A DNA stretch of 64,000 nucleotides from Shinisaurus crocodilurus. Taxonomy: Eukaryota > Chordata > Lepidosauria > Squamata > Shinisauridae. Positions 33,801-44,237 of this stretch are shown here, piece by piece. The notes below the pieces were generated by a model. That model was not told the DNA's origin. It saw only the letters and a list, made by a program, of their open reading frames with translations, and did not search any database. The position numbers and the translations under genes were made by a program. The DNA is taken from positions 247,443,797 to 247,507,796 of the forward strand of contig CM037879.1 in assembly GCA_021292165.1 (NCBI GenBank). The letters are read 5' to 3'. The number at the start of each line of letters is the position of its first letter. Positions within the stretch are counted from its first letter, which is position 1.

Positions 33801-34715
33801 ATAACTTTAATGGATTGGCTGGAAAAAATGGAGACAAGACAGCAAATAATTGATAGGGTTGGGGCAGGAAGAATTTCTTGGTTAAATTTAATTCAATTAG
33901 TACAATGGGGTAAGAAATGGAAGAGGAGACATGAGCATGAAAGGGATTTCACTGCATTTGAGCAGGTGGTTATGTCTAGAGAACTTGTAGAAGGAAATGC
34001 ATCAGCTAGGGGTCTTACAAAGATGTTATATAAAATGTTGCAGAAATCAGAAGAGCAAGCAGAAAATCTTAAAATAGTTTGGGATACAGAGTTTGAAGAG
34101 GAAATATCAAAGGATGAGTGGAATAAGATTTGGGATAGGCGAATATTGAAAAATATGTCTATAAGAATTAAAGAGAATTTTTATAAGCTAATTTGGAGAT
34201 GGTATTTGACCCCAGTGAGATTAAATAGAATAGATAATAAATGTTCTCCAATGTGTTGGCGAGGATGTCAGGAATTGGGTACATATGCTCATATGTGGTG
34301 GAGTTGTAAAAATGTAATGGATTTTTGGAAAATGATTTTTGAGGAAATATCAGAAATTGTTGGAGTTGATTTAGAGGTATGCCCTAAACTAGCTTTGCTA
34401 ACAATAACGGAAAAGGTGATCGGTTCTCAAAATGTTAAAGAATTAATCATAAATTTGTTAACGGCAGGTAGACTAATGATAGCAAGGAAATGGAAAATCC
34501 AGCAAGTTTTCACTATTAATGAATGGTATAAGGAAGTATGGGATATGGCTTTGAATGATATGTTGACTTGTAATATTAAATGCAAAAGGGGTCAATTAAA
34601 GAAAAATAATTTTAAGGATATTTGGGGTTTATTTTTGGAATATGTGTTTAAAAGGGGGAAAGGGAGTTTACCCTGTCAAGATTTATTGTATTTTTGGAAT
34701 AATGAACAATTATAG
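30881..34715 (+). pseudogene. L1 ORF2 (endonuclease-reverse transcriptase), few frameshifts
   Basis: ORF2 nicks DNA and primes reverse transcription on it. The endonuclease (30881 to about 31600) shows NVKGLGS, LQETHQ, GDFNMVLD and TDHALVNMD. The reverse transcriptase shows PGLDGLGAEYYK, SYRPISLINQDAK, ALDIFKAFDCVEW (motif A), GTRQGCPLSPVLF and LFADDILL (about 32961-32985). The C-terminal Cys/His segment reads C-x3-C-x7-H-x4-C, ending in WWSCKNVMDFWKM (about 34235-34330). The frame shifts in an A-run at about 32025-32042, again between about 33140 and 33270, and near 33645. Nothing large is missing. Two or three of the shifts sit in A-rich runs, so they may be either decay or sequencing error. 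Confidence 0.9.
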
Positions 34716-34918
34716 AGTTATTGGATTGTTTGGTCCCATGGTGATGGGAGCACAATATTAGTTATGTGTGTATGTTATTTTCTTTGTATTGTTTTAAAAT
34801 TTAATAAAATATTTAAAAAAAAAAAAAAGAGAGAAGAAGGAAGTGGGAGACGACAGGAACTTAGAGGGACTTTGTTACACCCAGGACAGAAGTGACTGAG
34901 CAGAAAGAATAGGGCAAA

Positions 34919-36550
34919 ATGAACCGTCGAGAGGAAGACATCGCTGAGGCAGAAGCAAATACCCTGTCAGAGGGGGGCCAACCAGCTGCACAAGTGTTGG
35001 CAGCCCAAGGGACCCCCGCTATTGAGTGGGTAGTTGGGGGCGGGGAACTTCGGATGATGCTCAGGCAGTCATGTCTATAGCAGCAAGCGAAGCTGAGTTC
35101 CCTGAAGATGGAGACTCCGCCAGTGGCAGTGACCTGGGGATGGTGGACTGGCAGCAGGCAGCAAAGGATCTCCTTCAACATCAGCAGGAGTGGATCAAAC
35201 TACAGCTCAGGATGTCGAAGAGGTTGGGATCTGCAGGAGGCACGGGGGGCAACCCAAACATGGCCCTGCAACCGCCAACCTGGGATCAGAGGCTGTTCCC
35301 TCTTTACAAACAGGGGCAAGACGTTATGGGGTTCTTTACTCAATTTGATACCACCTGCAAGGAACAGAGAGTGCCCAAAGACCACAAGATGTCCATCTTG
35401 AGGACTGAAGTGAGTGGCGAATTGCTGACCTCATGGGGATGTTGCCCCGAGCTGAGACTCAGGACTATCAGAGTTTTTAAAGAGGCAGTGCAGCAGCGGT
35501 TTGCTTTCACCGCGGGACATTGTCACCTGAAAGCAGGACCGCCCGCTGCCCGGGGAAACTTTGAGGTCATGGGCAGTACACCTGGAGCAAGCTTGGGATG
35601 CTTGGTTCGAGGCGACAGGAAAGCGCACCTTGGCCGAACTGCGCGAACTGATGATTATGGAGCTGTTGTAGAGACCTGGCGACGGTGGTCCAGGACAGGG
35701 AACCCTCCACAGTGAAAGAAGCCGCCAAGCTGGGCGACCAGATGGGGCTGCCCTGTACTGGAGGAAGAAGGTGGGTCAGAACCTCCTCCTCAGTCGTGGG
35801 GAGACCAAGGGAACCGGGGGGAAACCGGCAACAAAGGGCAAAGAAGGGGAGTGCATTGAAGGGGGACCCCACAAGCCCAAGGGGGCCTCTGCCATGGCGA
35901 ACAGCGGGTGTAACCACTGTAAGGAACTGGGACACCTTAAAATGAACTGCCCCAAACTTCTGAGTAAGGTTCAGGAGCAGCGACTGCAAACGAGAAAGCT
36001 TGGCAGGGTCCTAGCCTCCCCAAGAAGTGCCCAAGAGGAAAGCGAGGAAGAGGGTCAATCCACCTCTTCGTTAGAGGACGAGACAGAGGAACGGACCTGG
36101 ACCTCCCATCGTGCCGGTGAGCCCACGGACGGGGGCAGGGACCCCAAGGCAAGTACTGGAGCCGCACCGCAAGCCTCCCTCCTGAAGATTGTGCCCAAGG
36201 AGCAGATCCGGTGGAGTCAGCGCCAGTTCTGTGAGTCTATTTGCATCAATAATGTTCCTCAAGTGGGATACTGGGACTCGGGGGTGGAGGTGACAGCTTT
36301 GCCCCATGGCCATGTGCAGGACTCTCAAATCCTGAAGGGGAGGACTTGTACTGTCCTGCCTTATAACTCCCCAGATATAGAAGTTCCCCTTGCCCGGGTA
36401 TGGGTGAAGTACCAGGGATGGGAGGGTGAGCTGGATGTGTTGGTCCACGACCAAAAACAATGGGGAATTATTATTGGCAATGACTTGGGCTATCGGGTGG
36501 CGAAGATGGGCATCATCACGCGCAGCCAAACCAGGGGGCAGAGGGTACCA
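34919..36550 (+). pseudogene. Ty3/gypsy gag and protease region, frameshifted
   Basis: Gag starts at ATG 34919, shortly after the leader. The first frame stops near 35074 and a second frame continues from about 35070 with a capsid-like segment containing QQEWIKLQLRMSKRL and FFTQFDTTCKEQRVPKDHK. A CCHC zinc knuckle, C-x2-C-x4-H-x4-C, lies at about 35909-35950, in another frame. The protease has D-S-G within WDSGVEVTAL near 36271-36300 and a later IIIGNDLG flap-like block. Gag packages element RNA and protease matures the polyprotein. Multiple shifts (about 35075, 35560-35770) make it non-functional. Confidence 0.75.
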
Positions 36551-36859
36551 TGAAACTGTCTCCCTGCCCCCGTGCAGGAACCTGCTTTGCCCTGAGATGA
36601 TGAGACCCTTTCCCTGCCACAGGAACAGGGTGACCCCAGCCTAACTCGAAGTGAAGAGAGGGGATTAGATACACCGGACCTAGGGGCCCGTCCTGCCTTC
36701 CAAGCTGCCCAGAGGGAGGATCCCACCTTGCAAGGCTGTCATGAAGAAGCGTCCCGGCCCTTACCCCCCAACTCAGAATCGCAGTCCACCCAGTTTTTGT
36801 GGGACAGTGGGACACTGTATCGACAATCTGTGCCCAAGCAAGGTCAGCGAAGAGGGTAA

Positions 36860-37494
36860 AAGAAAAGACAGCTGGTGGTTCCCCAAGAATACCAGGCAGC
36901 TGCGCTGCACTTAGCTCACGATGTGGCTTGGGGAGGGCACCTCGGGCAAAAAAGGACCCTGGCCAAGGACCCTGGTTTCTGAAGGGTTTTATTGGCCGCT
37001 AGTGGCTAACAAGATAAAAGACTACTGCCATTCCTGTGATGTCTGCCAGCGTGTGGGGCATAATCGGGATCATCCCAAAGCCCCCCTCCAGCCTTTACCC
37101 ATAGTGGGGGTCCCTTTTGAATGGATTGGTCTTGATATCATGGGCCCTCTCAACCCACCCACCCCCCACGAGGAGCGGGAAGAAGTTTATATTTACTGTA
37201 ATTGATTTTGCCAACCACTATGCTGAGGCTTTTGTGCTAGCCTCTATCTCTGCTACCAGCCTGGCTAAGACTCTGCTTTCTCTCTTTTCCCAGCTAGGAA
37301 TGCCTCAGACTTTAGTTTCAAACTGCGGCATGGGGTTTGTCTCCCGGTTATTTCAGAAGATGTGGGAGCTTGACGGGGTGGAACACCTAACCTCCGTGCC
37401 CTACCATCACGAGACCAACAGACTAACTGAACGTTTTAATCAAACGCTGGGAAGAATGATCCGCACATATCCACCCACCATCCCGGGGACTGGG
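36860..37494 (+). pseudogene. Ty3/gypsy integrase, truncated
   Basis: The N-terminal HHCC zinc domain is represented by LHLAHD and GGHLGQ and then CHSCDVCQRV. The first catalytic Asp lies in WIGLDIMGPL. The second catalytic position, normally S-D-x-G, reads VSNCGMGF, so Asp is replaced by Asn. The third lies in NRLTERFNQTL (Glu). Stops and a frameshift occur at about 36980 and 37200. The frame ends at the junction with the inverted copia element, before the chromodomain or C-terminal region could be reached. Confidence 0.8.
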
Positions 37495-38889
37495 ATCTCT
37501 GAGCAACTTCTCCAGCCATAGGGCTTCTTGGCATGCATAGGCTGCTCCAACATACTCAGATTCAGTTGAAGACTGAAAGCAAACAGTTTGCTTTTTGCTG
37601 GACCAGGAGACTAGTCCTCTGCCATAAAAGAACAAGTGTCCATGCGTGGATCTGCGGTCTCTTCAGTCTCCTGCCCAATCGGCATCTGTGTAGCCTATTA
37701 ACTTTGGATTACTGGTGGCTGGCAGCTTTGAAATCCATGGTTCCCTTTAGGTATCTTGCTACTCTCTTTACTGCGACCAAGTCTCTTTCTGTGGGATTAT
37801 TGTTTTTTCTGCTAAGGATCCCTACAGCAGTGGCAATGTCTGGTCTGCAAGTGTTACTTATATACAAAAGCATTCCTATAGCAGTTCTGTGTATATTGTT
37901 TGCTGGCAAGGGCTTACTTCCTTGGATATCTTTCTGGAACTCTGCAATCATGGGTGTGGCTACAGTGTGGGCTTCACTCAGTCCAAGAGTCTATAGCAAG
38001 TCCACAATTTTGTTTTTCTGGCTTAGGAGATATGACCCATCTTTCTCCCTTTCAATTTGTATGCCCAGATAAAACATAGCATCACCCAATTCTTTGATTT
38101 CCACTTCTTTGTTAAAATGACTAACTACTTCCTTGCTTCCCCTGTGAAGCTACAATCAAATCATCTACATAAGCTAAAATAACAGTGAGGTGTCAATTTC
38201 TTTGCTTTGTGTAGACACTGGTCATGCTTGCTCTGTACAAAGCCTAGTGCTTGCAGCATGGTGTCAAGCTTACAATTCCAAGCGTGTGCATACTATTTCA
38301 GTCCATACAGTCCTTTGTGCAGCTTGCACACTAATTCAGGATGCTTTGGGTCTTTGAAGCCTTGTGGTTGCTCTGTGTAAAGCTTCTCTTCAATTTCACC
38401 ATGGAGAAATGTCGTCTTCTTCACATCCAGGTGCCTCACGTCCATGTTCCTTGAAGCTGCTATGCTTAGAAGCAGTCTGATAGTGGTGTGCCAAACTACT
38501 GGTGCAAACGTGGCATCAAAGTCTTCACCATACTTCTGCTGGAAACCTTTGGTGACCAATCATGCTTTATGGCGATCTGCTGTCCCATCTGCATGGTACT
38601 TGGTCTTGAAAACCCATCTAGAGCAGATTGCTCTCTTGCCATCTGGTAGTTTGGTCAGGGTCCAGGTTTTGTTTCTCTTTAGTGCATCCATATATTCCTG
38701 TGCTGCTTGTCTCCACTTGCTTGCCTCGGCTGACTGTATCTCCTCTACTTGCTTCCAAGTTGAAGGTTCTGCTGCCAATGCCGATCTTGCAAGGTAGGAA
38801 AAGTGACTTGCAGGAATGCCTTTATTGGGGCATGAAGAGCATCTGAGGGCTGTCTCTGGATCTTGGTCAGATGTCCCAGCTGTCTCCAT
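37495..38889 (-). pseudogene. Copia reverse transcriptase and RNase H, truncated
   Basis: The segment starts with SKWRQAAQEYMDALKRN and ICSRWVFKTKYHADG, followed by GEDFDATFAPVV and MDVRHLDVKKTTFLHGEI (the first catalytic Asp block). A box reading AYVDDLIVA lies at about 38155-38180. Next come YISNTCRPDIATAVGILSR and the RNase H block VSWSSKKQTV and ESEYVGAAYACQEALWL. The frame breaks several times (near 38560, 38290-37950 and 37635). RNase H ends about 20 residues after its Glu-containing motif where the element is cut. Confidence 0.85.
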
Positions 38890-38959
38890 TGCATCTGCCT
38901 CTGCTCCTTCTGGTTCCCCTTCTGTCTCTTTGATGTCATCAAGTTCCCATTCTCCCTCT

Positions 38960-39935
38960 GAGATGTAGTCAAATTCCCCTTCTGCCTCTGTGATGTCACC
39001 AGCTTCTGGACTGGCAGCTACAGCATCTGCGTCATCGGGCTATGCATCTGCAGGCAAAGGTTCTTCTGGAGCATCGAGGTTCAGGGGTGGCTCCAAGTTG
39101 AAGATCAGGTGCGGGTCATCAGGTTCCTGTCTTGCATCAACTGGTTGTGTATTCCCCCTTCTTACAGGTGTATTCTCTTCAAAATGAGTAACGTGCCTCA
39201 CTTGCACTTGGTCTGTCCTTGGGTACAATACACACAATATCCTTTGGTTCCAGGAGCGTATCCAACTAGGATTGTTGGCTCCATCTTGGGATGGAGCTTC
39301 AGTCTTTTTGCCTTTGGGACATAGCTGTAAGCTGTGGATCTAAATGTTCTCAAATGCTTCACTTCTGGTGGTTTACCATGCCAGTGGTGGTATGGTGTAT
39401 CTGTTGTCCCTTTGGTTAATAGTCTATTTTGGAGGTAAACTGCCGTTGCCATGGCTTCTGCCCACCACTTGTTAGGCAAGCCAGAGTCCAATAGCATGCA
39501 TTTTGTCATTTCTAGGACATATCTGTTCTTCCTTTCTATGGTACCATTCATCTCTGGGGTATGGCTAACAATGGTTCTATGTTCTATACCATATTCAGAG
39601 AGGAATGTCTGTGTGTGGTGTGACATAAACTCACCCCCATTGTCTGTAACAGCTGGGGTTGTCTTCCAAATCTGTTCAACACCATCTCCACGTACCACTT
39701 CAGTTTCTCCAGAGTTTCATCTTTGTGTTTCAAGAAGCAGACAACAGCATACTTAGAGAAATCATCCAAAATTAATGCATATTTTGAACCACCGCTTGAG
39801 GCCACATGTACAGGTTCAATTAAATCAAAATGGACTGTCTCTAGCACTTTGCTTCTGCGTTGTCTTGTCCTACTTGGAAAAGAAGGTCTGAGGCCCTTCA
39901 TTCTTACACAACAAGTACATTTTGGCATTTCCTTA
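38960..39935 (-). pseudogene. Copia integrase, frameshifted
   Basis: The catalytic core is visible: first Asp in VHFDLIEPVH, second in VTDNGGEF, third Glu in NGTIERKNR. The downstream segment LQNRLLTKGTTDTPY and KPPEVKHLRTF is typical of copia integrase C-termini, followed by a glutamate- and glycine-rich linker before the polymerase. At least two frame changes separate the core parts (about 39690 and 39580). A short tandem repeat of a segment 'acatcagaggcaga..ggg' (about 38895-38995) shows as repeated TSQRQKGN-like residues. Confidence 0.8.
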
Positions 39936-40758
39936 ATTGTACTTTTATCTTTAACCCTCTTACCAGAACTTTATTCTGCATCTCCAGTAATGTGCTGGTG
40001 CTGCAATGTCCAAATCTTTTGTGCCATAGTTCCAGGGACTCTGCACACGTTTCATCAACTGGATTGGACTCTTGCTCGCTTACCACCACTCTTGCAGTGT
40101 AGGCCTGTTCACCTGCCAGATCCAATTCATAAACACCTTCCTTTTTGTTAGCGACATACACAACATTTTCATGTTCAACAATGCATTTGCCATTTCCAAA
40201 AGTTACTGTGAAACCTTTGTTGTCTAGGGCAGGGACACTTAGGAGGTTGCACTTAGTCTGAGGCGCATAGAGAACTTCTGTGACTGCTCTTGTCACTTTC
40301 TCCCCATTAATATTGAGTGGCAGGGTTCCAGTGCCTATTCCTTCAATGCTTAGTGTGCGCCCATCTGCCACACACATGGATCCTGATTCATTTGGATCAA
40401 AGTTTTGGTAGAACCCTTTATCAAAGGTTGCATGTCCACTTGCTTCCGAGTCTATTAGCCACTTTGATCTTGGTTCTGACCCAACTCCTAAGGCATGGTG
40501 GTTGTTTAAGGAAAGGTTTTTAGCTTTGGAATTATGGGGATGAGAGGAATTCCCTTGCCTCTGGTCAGGTGAGTCCTTAGTAGCTCTGCAGTCTTTGGCA
40601 AAGTGACCCTTTTTATTGCAATTGAAACACCTCTTTGGTTGACTCCTGTCCTTCTCTGGGGGTGGAGCTTGGGGTTTCATGTATCTCTGGACCTTGTCAT
40701 TAGATCGCTCAGGGGTCTGGGGTTTTGCAGAATAAAATGTGATGCATTCTGCTCTCAA
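39904..40758 (-). pseudogene. Copia gag C-terminus, protease and integrase zinc domain
   Basis: An open frame contains a CCHC knuckle (CFNCNKKGHFAKDC), then a protease motif WLIDSEASGHAT in which the expected D-S-G reads D-S-E, so the active-site glycine is changed. The LLSVPALDNKGF and GKCIVEH blocks and the start of integrase, LWHKRFGH, follow. It is in a different frame from the gag segment at 40755-41300. Confidence 0.85.
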
Positions 40759-41300
40759 GGCTTTGCCAACTCATCCAAGTTATGGGATTCATTTCCCTTG
40801 TAATCTATTGTTACAAATGGGGCAAAAGAATCTCCAAGACATGCAAGGAAAAGATTACATTTCTGTTTTTCTGTTAATTCAAAATCTGTGGCTCTTAAGT
40901 CTGCCACTATATGCGAGAAACTTCTGATATACTCATCCCAGTCCTGCTTTCTATTTAGTTGCAACTTAAGTATTTCTTTCAGTACTAGATACTGTGATTT
41001 TGGACTCTCAAATGCAAAAACAGATTTAATTTTTTCCAACAATTACTTTGCACTTTCACAATCAATGAACTGATCATGATCTAATGGGCCAAGTCCAGTG
41101 AACATCAGGCTTATTGCTTTGCCATCAGCCATATTCCATTTTTCACTCATTGCAGTATTATCATCATTATCTATGGGCTTGTCTGTAGTCAGGACAAATT
41201 CTGCATTCATTCCTCGCAAAGCAGCTTTCAAAGAATATTCCCATGCACTGTAATTGGTCTTTGTGAGCTTTGGGAGGAAAAATCTATCTGCTGCAGCCAT
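40755..41300 (-). pseudogene. Copia gag N-terminal part, one in-frame stop
   Basis: The ATG at 41300 opens MAAADRFFLPKLTKTNYSAW, the usual start of copia gag (a conserved F-x-x-x-N-Y-x-x-W). A TAA at about 41043 interrupts the frame and the same frame continues with LEKIKSVFAFES and LKLQLNRKQDWDEYI to about 40760, where a frameshift leads into the zinc-knuckle frame. Confidence 0.85.
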
Positions 41301-41637
41301 GTTTAGCACTTATACAGTTAAAACTTCTTTGCTTGCGACGTGGAGGAAGATTGATTGGCAGGGGATTAAGTCCAAAGCCCAGAAAAGCAGCTCTTTTGGT
41401 TTGCAAATGACTCTCTCCTCTCAGTAGCCAGGGGCTTGTCTTGGCTCCGTTCGTTCTTATCAAAAAAATGCAGTTTTGCAGCCCAAAAATGACTCTTAAC
41501 AATGTGGATAGCCTTATAATGTGGTGAGGCAAAAAACACATCCAAAAGCAAAAACGGTAAATAAAGCCCCAAAAATACCAGTTCAACTTACTTCCTAAAA
41601 ACACTCAAGTACATTAATAACGGTTAAATTATTAATT

Positions 41638-41660
41638 GCTCTGGGTCTGGGTCCATAACC
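41638..41660 (-). other. Copia primer-binding site, initiator-Met half-tRNA type
   Basis: On the minus strand ggttatggacccagacccag follows the LTR. It is complementary, apart from one base, to the anticodon stem-loop of vertebrate initiator tRNA-Met (ctgggcccataacc). Internal (half-tRNA) priming with initiator Met is known from Drosophila copia. Confidence 0.7.
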
Positions 41661-42133
41661 TGTTGGAGGATATGGGAAGGAGTCGGTCCTATACTGGCTA
41701 GGCCGAAGCAGAGTTTTCCCCTTATGCACAGCCTGGTTACTGAAACTGGTTATCAGGCAGGAAGTAGGGAGGGGGGATTGTTCAATTAACCCTTTCCTCC
41801 CACTGTAACTACTGGTTTCATTACCTTGTTGATTTAAACAGGCAATATTAATTTCCATCAATAAAATGACCTTGTCATCACCCCCAAAAGTCACCGAGGA
41901 CCAGTTAGTTAGCAAAAGCATGAACGAGTTTTTCCAAAGCTGGAAAATATCCATAGAAAATACATTTATTTGCCCTTAACTTTTGCTGGATGCACAAAGA
42001 GACTGCTCTTTAATGAACTTTGAAATTTCATAGGATATGAAAGAGAAGGAGGAAGTATTTGCTACGTCAGGACTTTATATATCAGAAGAACCATCTCCTT
42101 GAAATATGCCTGGGGGGCAATAATAAGCCAACA
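41661..42133 (-). repeat. Copia 5' LTR
   Basis: The limits tgttgg...ccaaca form a 6-bp inverted pair. On the minus strand a TATA-like tatataaag lies near 42070 and an aataaa polyadenylation signal near 41965, in the right order, about 105 bp apart. The primer-binding site adjoins the downstream end. The length is 473 bp. No second LTR was found. Confidence 0.75.
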
Positions 42134-42352
42134 CAGACACTGAACACAGGTGTAATAAACTTGTAGCAGTCAGGCAGAAAGCTACCTTGCTCTGCCCAAT
42201 CTGTATGCTGTAAGTTGTAATTTATTTTTTCATAAACTACTTTGCAATATTTCATGATGGTGTTACAAATACAGCTATTGTGTTATATCTTTATCTAAAG
42301 AAACAGAACAAAGCTTTCTTAAATAATATTTTTTTTAAAAAAGTATACTAAC

Positions 42353-42649
42353 TTGGCAGCTGACATCCATTCCAGCTTCCAGTAGCACCTGTACAACAGC
42401 TTTGTGACCATTACGTGCAGCAAGATGCAAAGGAGTATGTTTTCTTGTGTTACAGCTCATCAAGTTAGGATACGCATTGATTATCATCTTCACTACTCGC
42501 AGGCGGCCATATAAGGCTGCCAAATCCAATGGCGTCTCTAATTTGTTGTTTCTTATTGTAGGATCCGTAAGTTCTTCAAGCAAAACAGCTACCACTTCTG
42601 AGTGTCCATACTGGGCTGCACAGTGCAAAGCTGTTTCATTTTCATTATT
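42353..42649 (-). CDS. ANKS1B: ANKS1B exon, three ankyrin repeats
   Basis: A 297-bp exon (99 codons, phase 0 on both sides) lies on the minus strand. It has acceptor ctttttaacag and donor gttagt. It encodes [40 protein letters not shown] and [20 protein letters not shown] and ends at MDVSCQ. Each block shows the T-P/A-L-H-x-A-A ankyrin signature. The residues [15 protein letters not shown] followed by [14 protein letters not shown] distinguish ANKS1B from ANKS1A, from memory of the family. Ankyrin repeats in this protein mediate partner binding at synapses. Confidence 0.96.
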
Positions 42650-42782
42650 CTGTTAAAAAGAGAAAAATAAAATAAAATGCCTCATCAACAACTTTACTGC
42701 ACTTGGCAGTCTTTTGAGGTATGCTATATGGGCACACATAGATTTAATAGACATTATATCAGTAATCATAATTTTGTTAATA

Positions 42783-43250
42783 GGGTCATTTCATGTAAGA
42801 TAAACCAAAAAATTTGAAAAATTTACCTCACCATCTGCGATTTTTTTTTTAAAAAAAACTGGCATACTGGTAGACCAGCATGAGAAATGAACATACACCA
42901 AATTATAGGTCATTATACCTCATGGTTCAAAAGTACAGTGTGCTCAAAAAATGCCCAAAACACGATTTTTCAGCGTTTGTGACTACACAAAAAGTATCAT
43001 AACCTCCTTCAAAATTGACCTAGAAAGTAAATCATGGTGTCATATGAAAGCTTTCGAACTACCCTTTTATTTGATATGTAACACGAAGCATGCATGTGAA
43101 AGAAAATATTCAAGGTAATAGTTTCTTTAATTTGACCTTGAATTCCCAAAAAAACCAAAGGGGTTTTTTTGCTGATTTTTTTCCTCAGATAACCCATATT
43201 TACCTTGAGTATATGTACCGATTTCCAGAACGGGGTTCCGAACAGTTCAG
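42783..43250 (-). repeat. Inverted-repeat arm 1 of an unnamed element
   Basis: It starts gggtcatttcatgtaaga. Its sequence is a diverged reverse complement of 44460-44910, including gacctagaaag, catttgatatgtaacac (one base different) and ttgaccttgaattc. The match runs about 450 bp with many substitutions. Confidence 0.75.
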
Positions 43251-43671
43251 AAGATGTGAATGTTCTTACACTTATACATGCACAGTACCTTCCTACAAAA
43301 ACTCCACACCCTTATACACACTAACAGAACTTTTTGCAGGGAAATGAAACTTAAGCTCGCCCCTTCCCTTCAGGAGCTTCCTGGGCCTTCAGGCTGAAAC
43401 CAAACCAGGCTTGGATAGGAGTCAAACCTTCACAGAGATATATCTCTTTGGATGTCTACATTAAATCAAGCTTTATTCACAGATTCCGATAAGAAAGAAA
43501 AAGGCAGGCCTGAACCCGTGGCAAGTGCCTGACCCCACTTCTGCTGCACTGTGTTCATGGCTTTTCAAATTGTTGAACACAATGAGTGAGTCACTTTTTA
43601 GTCATTGGTGGTGCTATACTCCATTTCTTATCAAGAATCATTCTGGGAAAACCTGCAAAAAGATTATTTCA

Positions 43672-43752
43672 CAGAGTATGGTTGACAAGATGCCATAGGA
43701 CTTGTTAACAAAATGTTAACAAGTCCTATGGCATCTTGTCAACCATACTCTG
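43672..43752. repeat. Perfect 38-bp hairpin
   Basis: The left arm (43672-43709) starts cagagtatggttgacaag and the right arm (43715-43752) is its exact reverse complement, with a 5-base loop aaaat. A second hairpin built from gttaacaagtaatatt follows directly (about 43753-43800). Confidence 0.97.
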
Positions 43753-43928
43753 TTAACAAGTAATATTTGTTAACAGTAATATTACTTGTTAACAAAATGT
43801 TAACAAGTAATATTTGAACTTCATAAAATCTGATCAGCATATATAAAAGAAAAAGTGGAAAATCTCATCTATGCACAATAATGGTTTTTCAAGCCCACAT
43901 CAAAGTAAATCAAAATAACTATGCTAGT

Positions 43929-44237
43929 AAGAGTCCCATTTTGAAATCGAGTACATGTTTCCAGGGATGTTAAACGTTATTTGAAACAAAGGGAGTTTTT
44001 TGTCATTATTCAAGGTCAAACTTCTGTATATTTATTTAAAAAAATAAAATGAACATGTTTTCCCCAAGCATACTGGTGAGTAGCCTTTTTAAAGTACATA
44101 TTTTAAACTTCATTCTTCTGAAAACAATAGGCCCTGCAACTTATTTTTTAATAAGCAGAACAAGTTCACCAAATCTTAAGCAATATGCTTTCAGCTGGAA
44201 ATATTATTTGATTGATTTCATACCAGAATGACCACCC
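43929..44237 (+). repeat. Third copy of the 44460-44910 repeat
   Basis: It shares cccattttgaaa, tacatgt, tcaaggtcaaa, aacaagttcaccaaat and a terminal gaatgacc with 44460-44910, in the same orientation, and is more diverged. It lies between the two arms. Confidence 0.65.

Larger units (their letters stand above)
29309..34829 (+). mobile_element. Full-length L1 with 18-bp target-site duplication
   Basis: The element is flanked by the direct repeat agagaagaaggaagtggg at 29291-29308 and 34830-34847, an exact 18-bp match. Its own sequence ends in poly-A (about 34814-34828). It contains a 5' UTR, ORF1, an inter-ORF region with a C-run, ORF2 and a short 3' UTR (ggtcccatggtgatgggagc). It lies in the leader of a gypsy element in the same orientation. 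Related fragments are at 22405-23469/26118-26412 and 56563-56894. Confidence 0.95.
28911..37494 (+). mobile_element. Ty3/gypsy element, split by L1 and 3'-truncated
   Basis: The order is 5' LTR, primer-binding site, leader (interrupted by L1 at 29309-34829), gag, protease, integrase, then an abrupt junction with an inverted copia element near 37470-37494. Reverse transcriptase and RNase H are absent. Protease is followed within about 300 bp by integrase, with no polymerase between. This fits a Gmr1-like layout, in which integrase precedes reverse transcriptase as in Ty1/copia, with the polymerase lost at the right-hand break. A deletion in a standard gypsy order is the alternative. All frames carry shifts. 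Confidence 0.8.
37495..42133 (-). mobile_element. Ty1/copia element, 3'-truncated, inverted relative to gypsy
   Basis: Reading on the minus strand: 5' LTR (42133-41661), primer-binding site, gag, zinc knuckle, protease, integrase, reverse transcriptase and RNase H. The break falls inside RNase H at about 37495. The 3' LTR is missing. The domain order (integrase before polymerase) and the YVDD box are diagnostic of Ty1/copia. Several frameshifts and an in-frame stop are present. The right end abuts intron 220 bp from an ANKS1B exon. The left end fuses directly to gypsy integrase. Confidence 0.9.
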
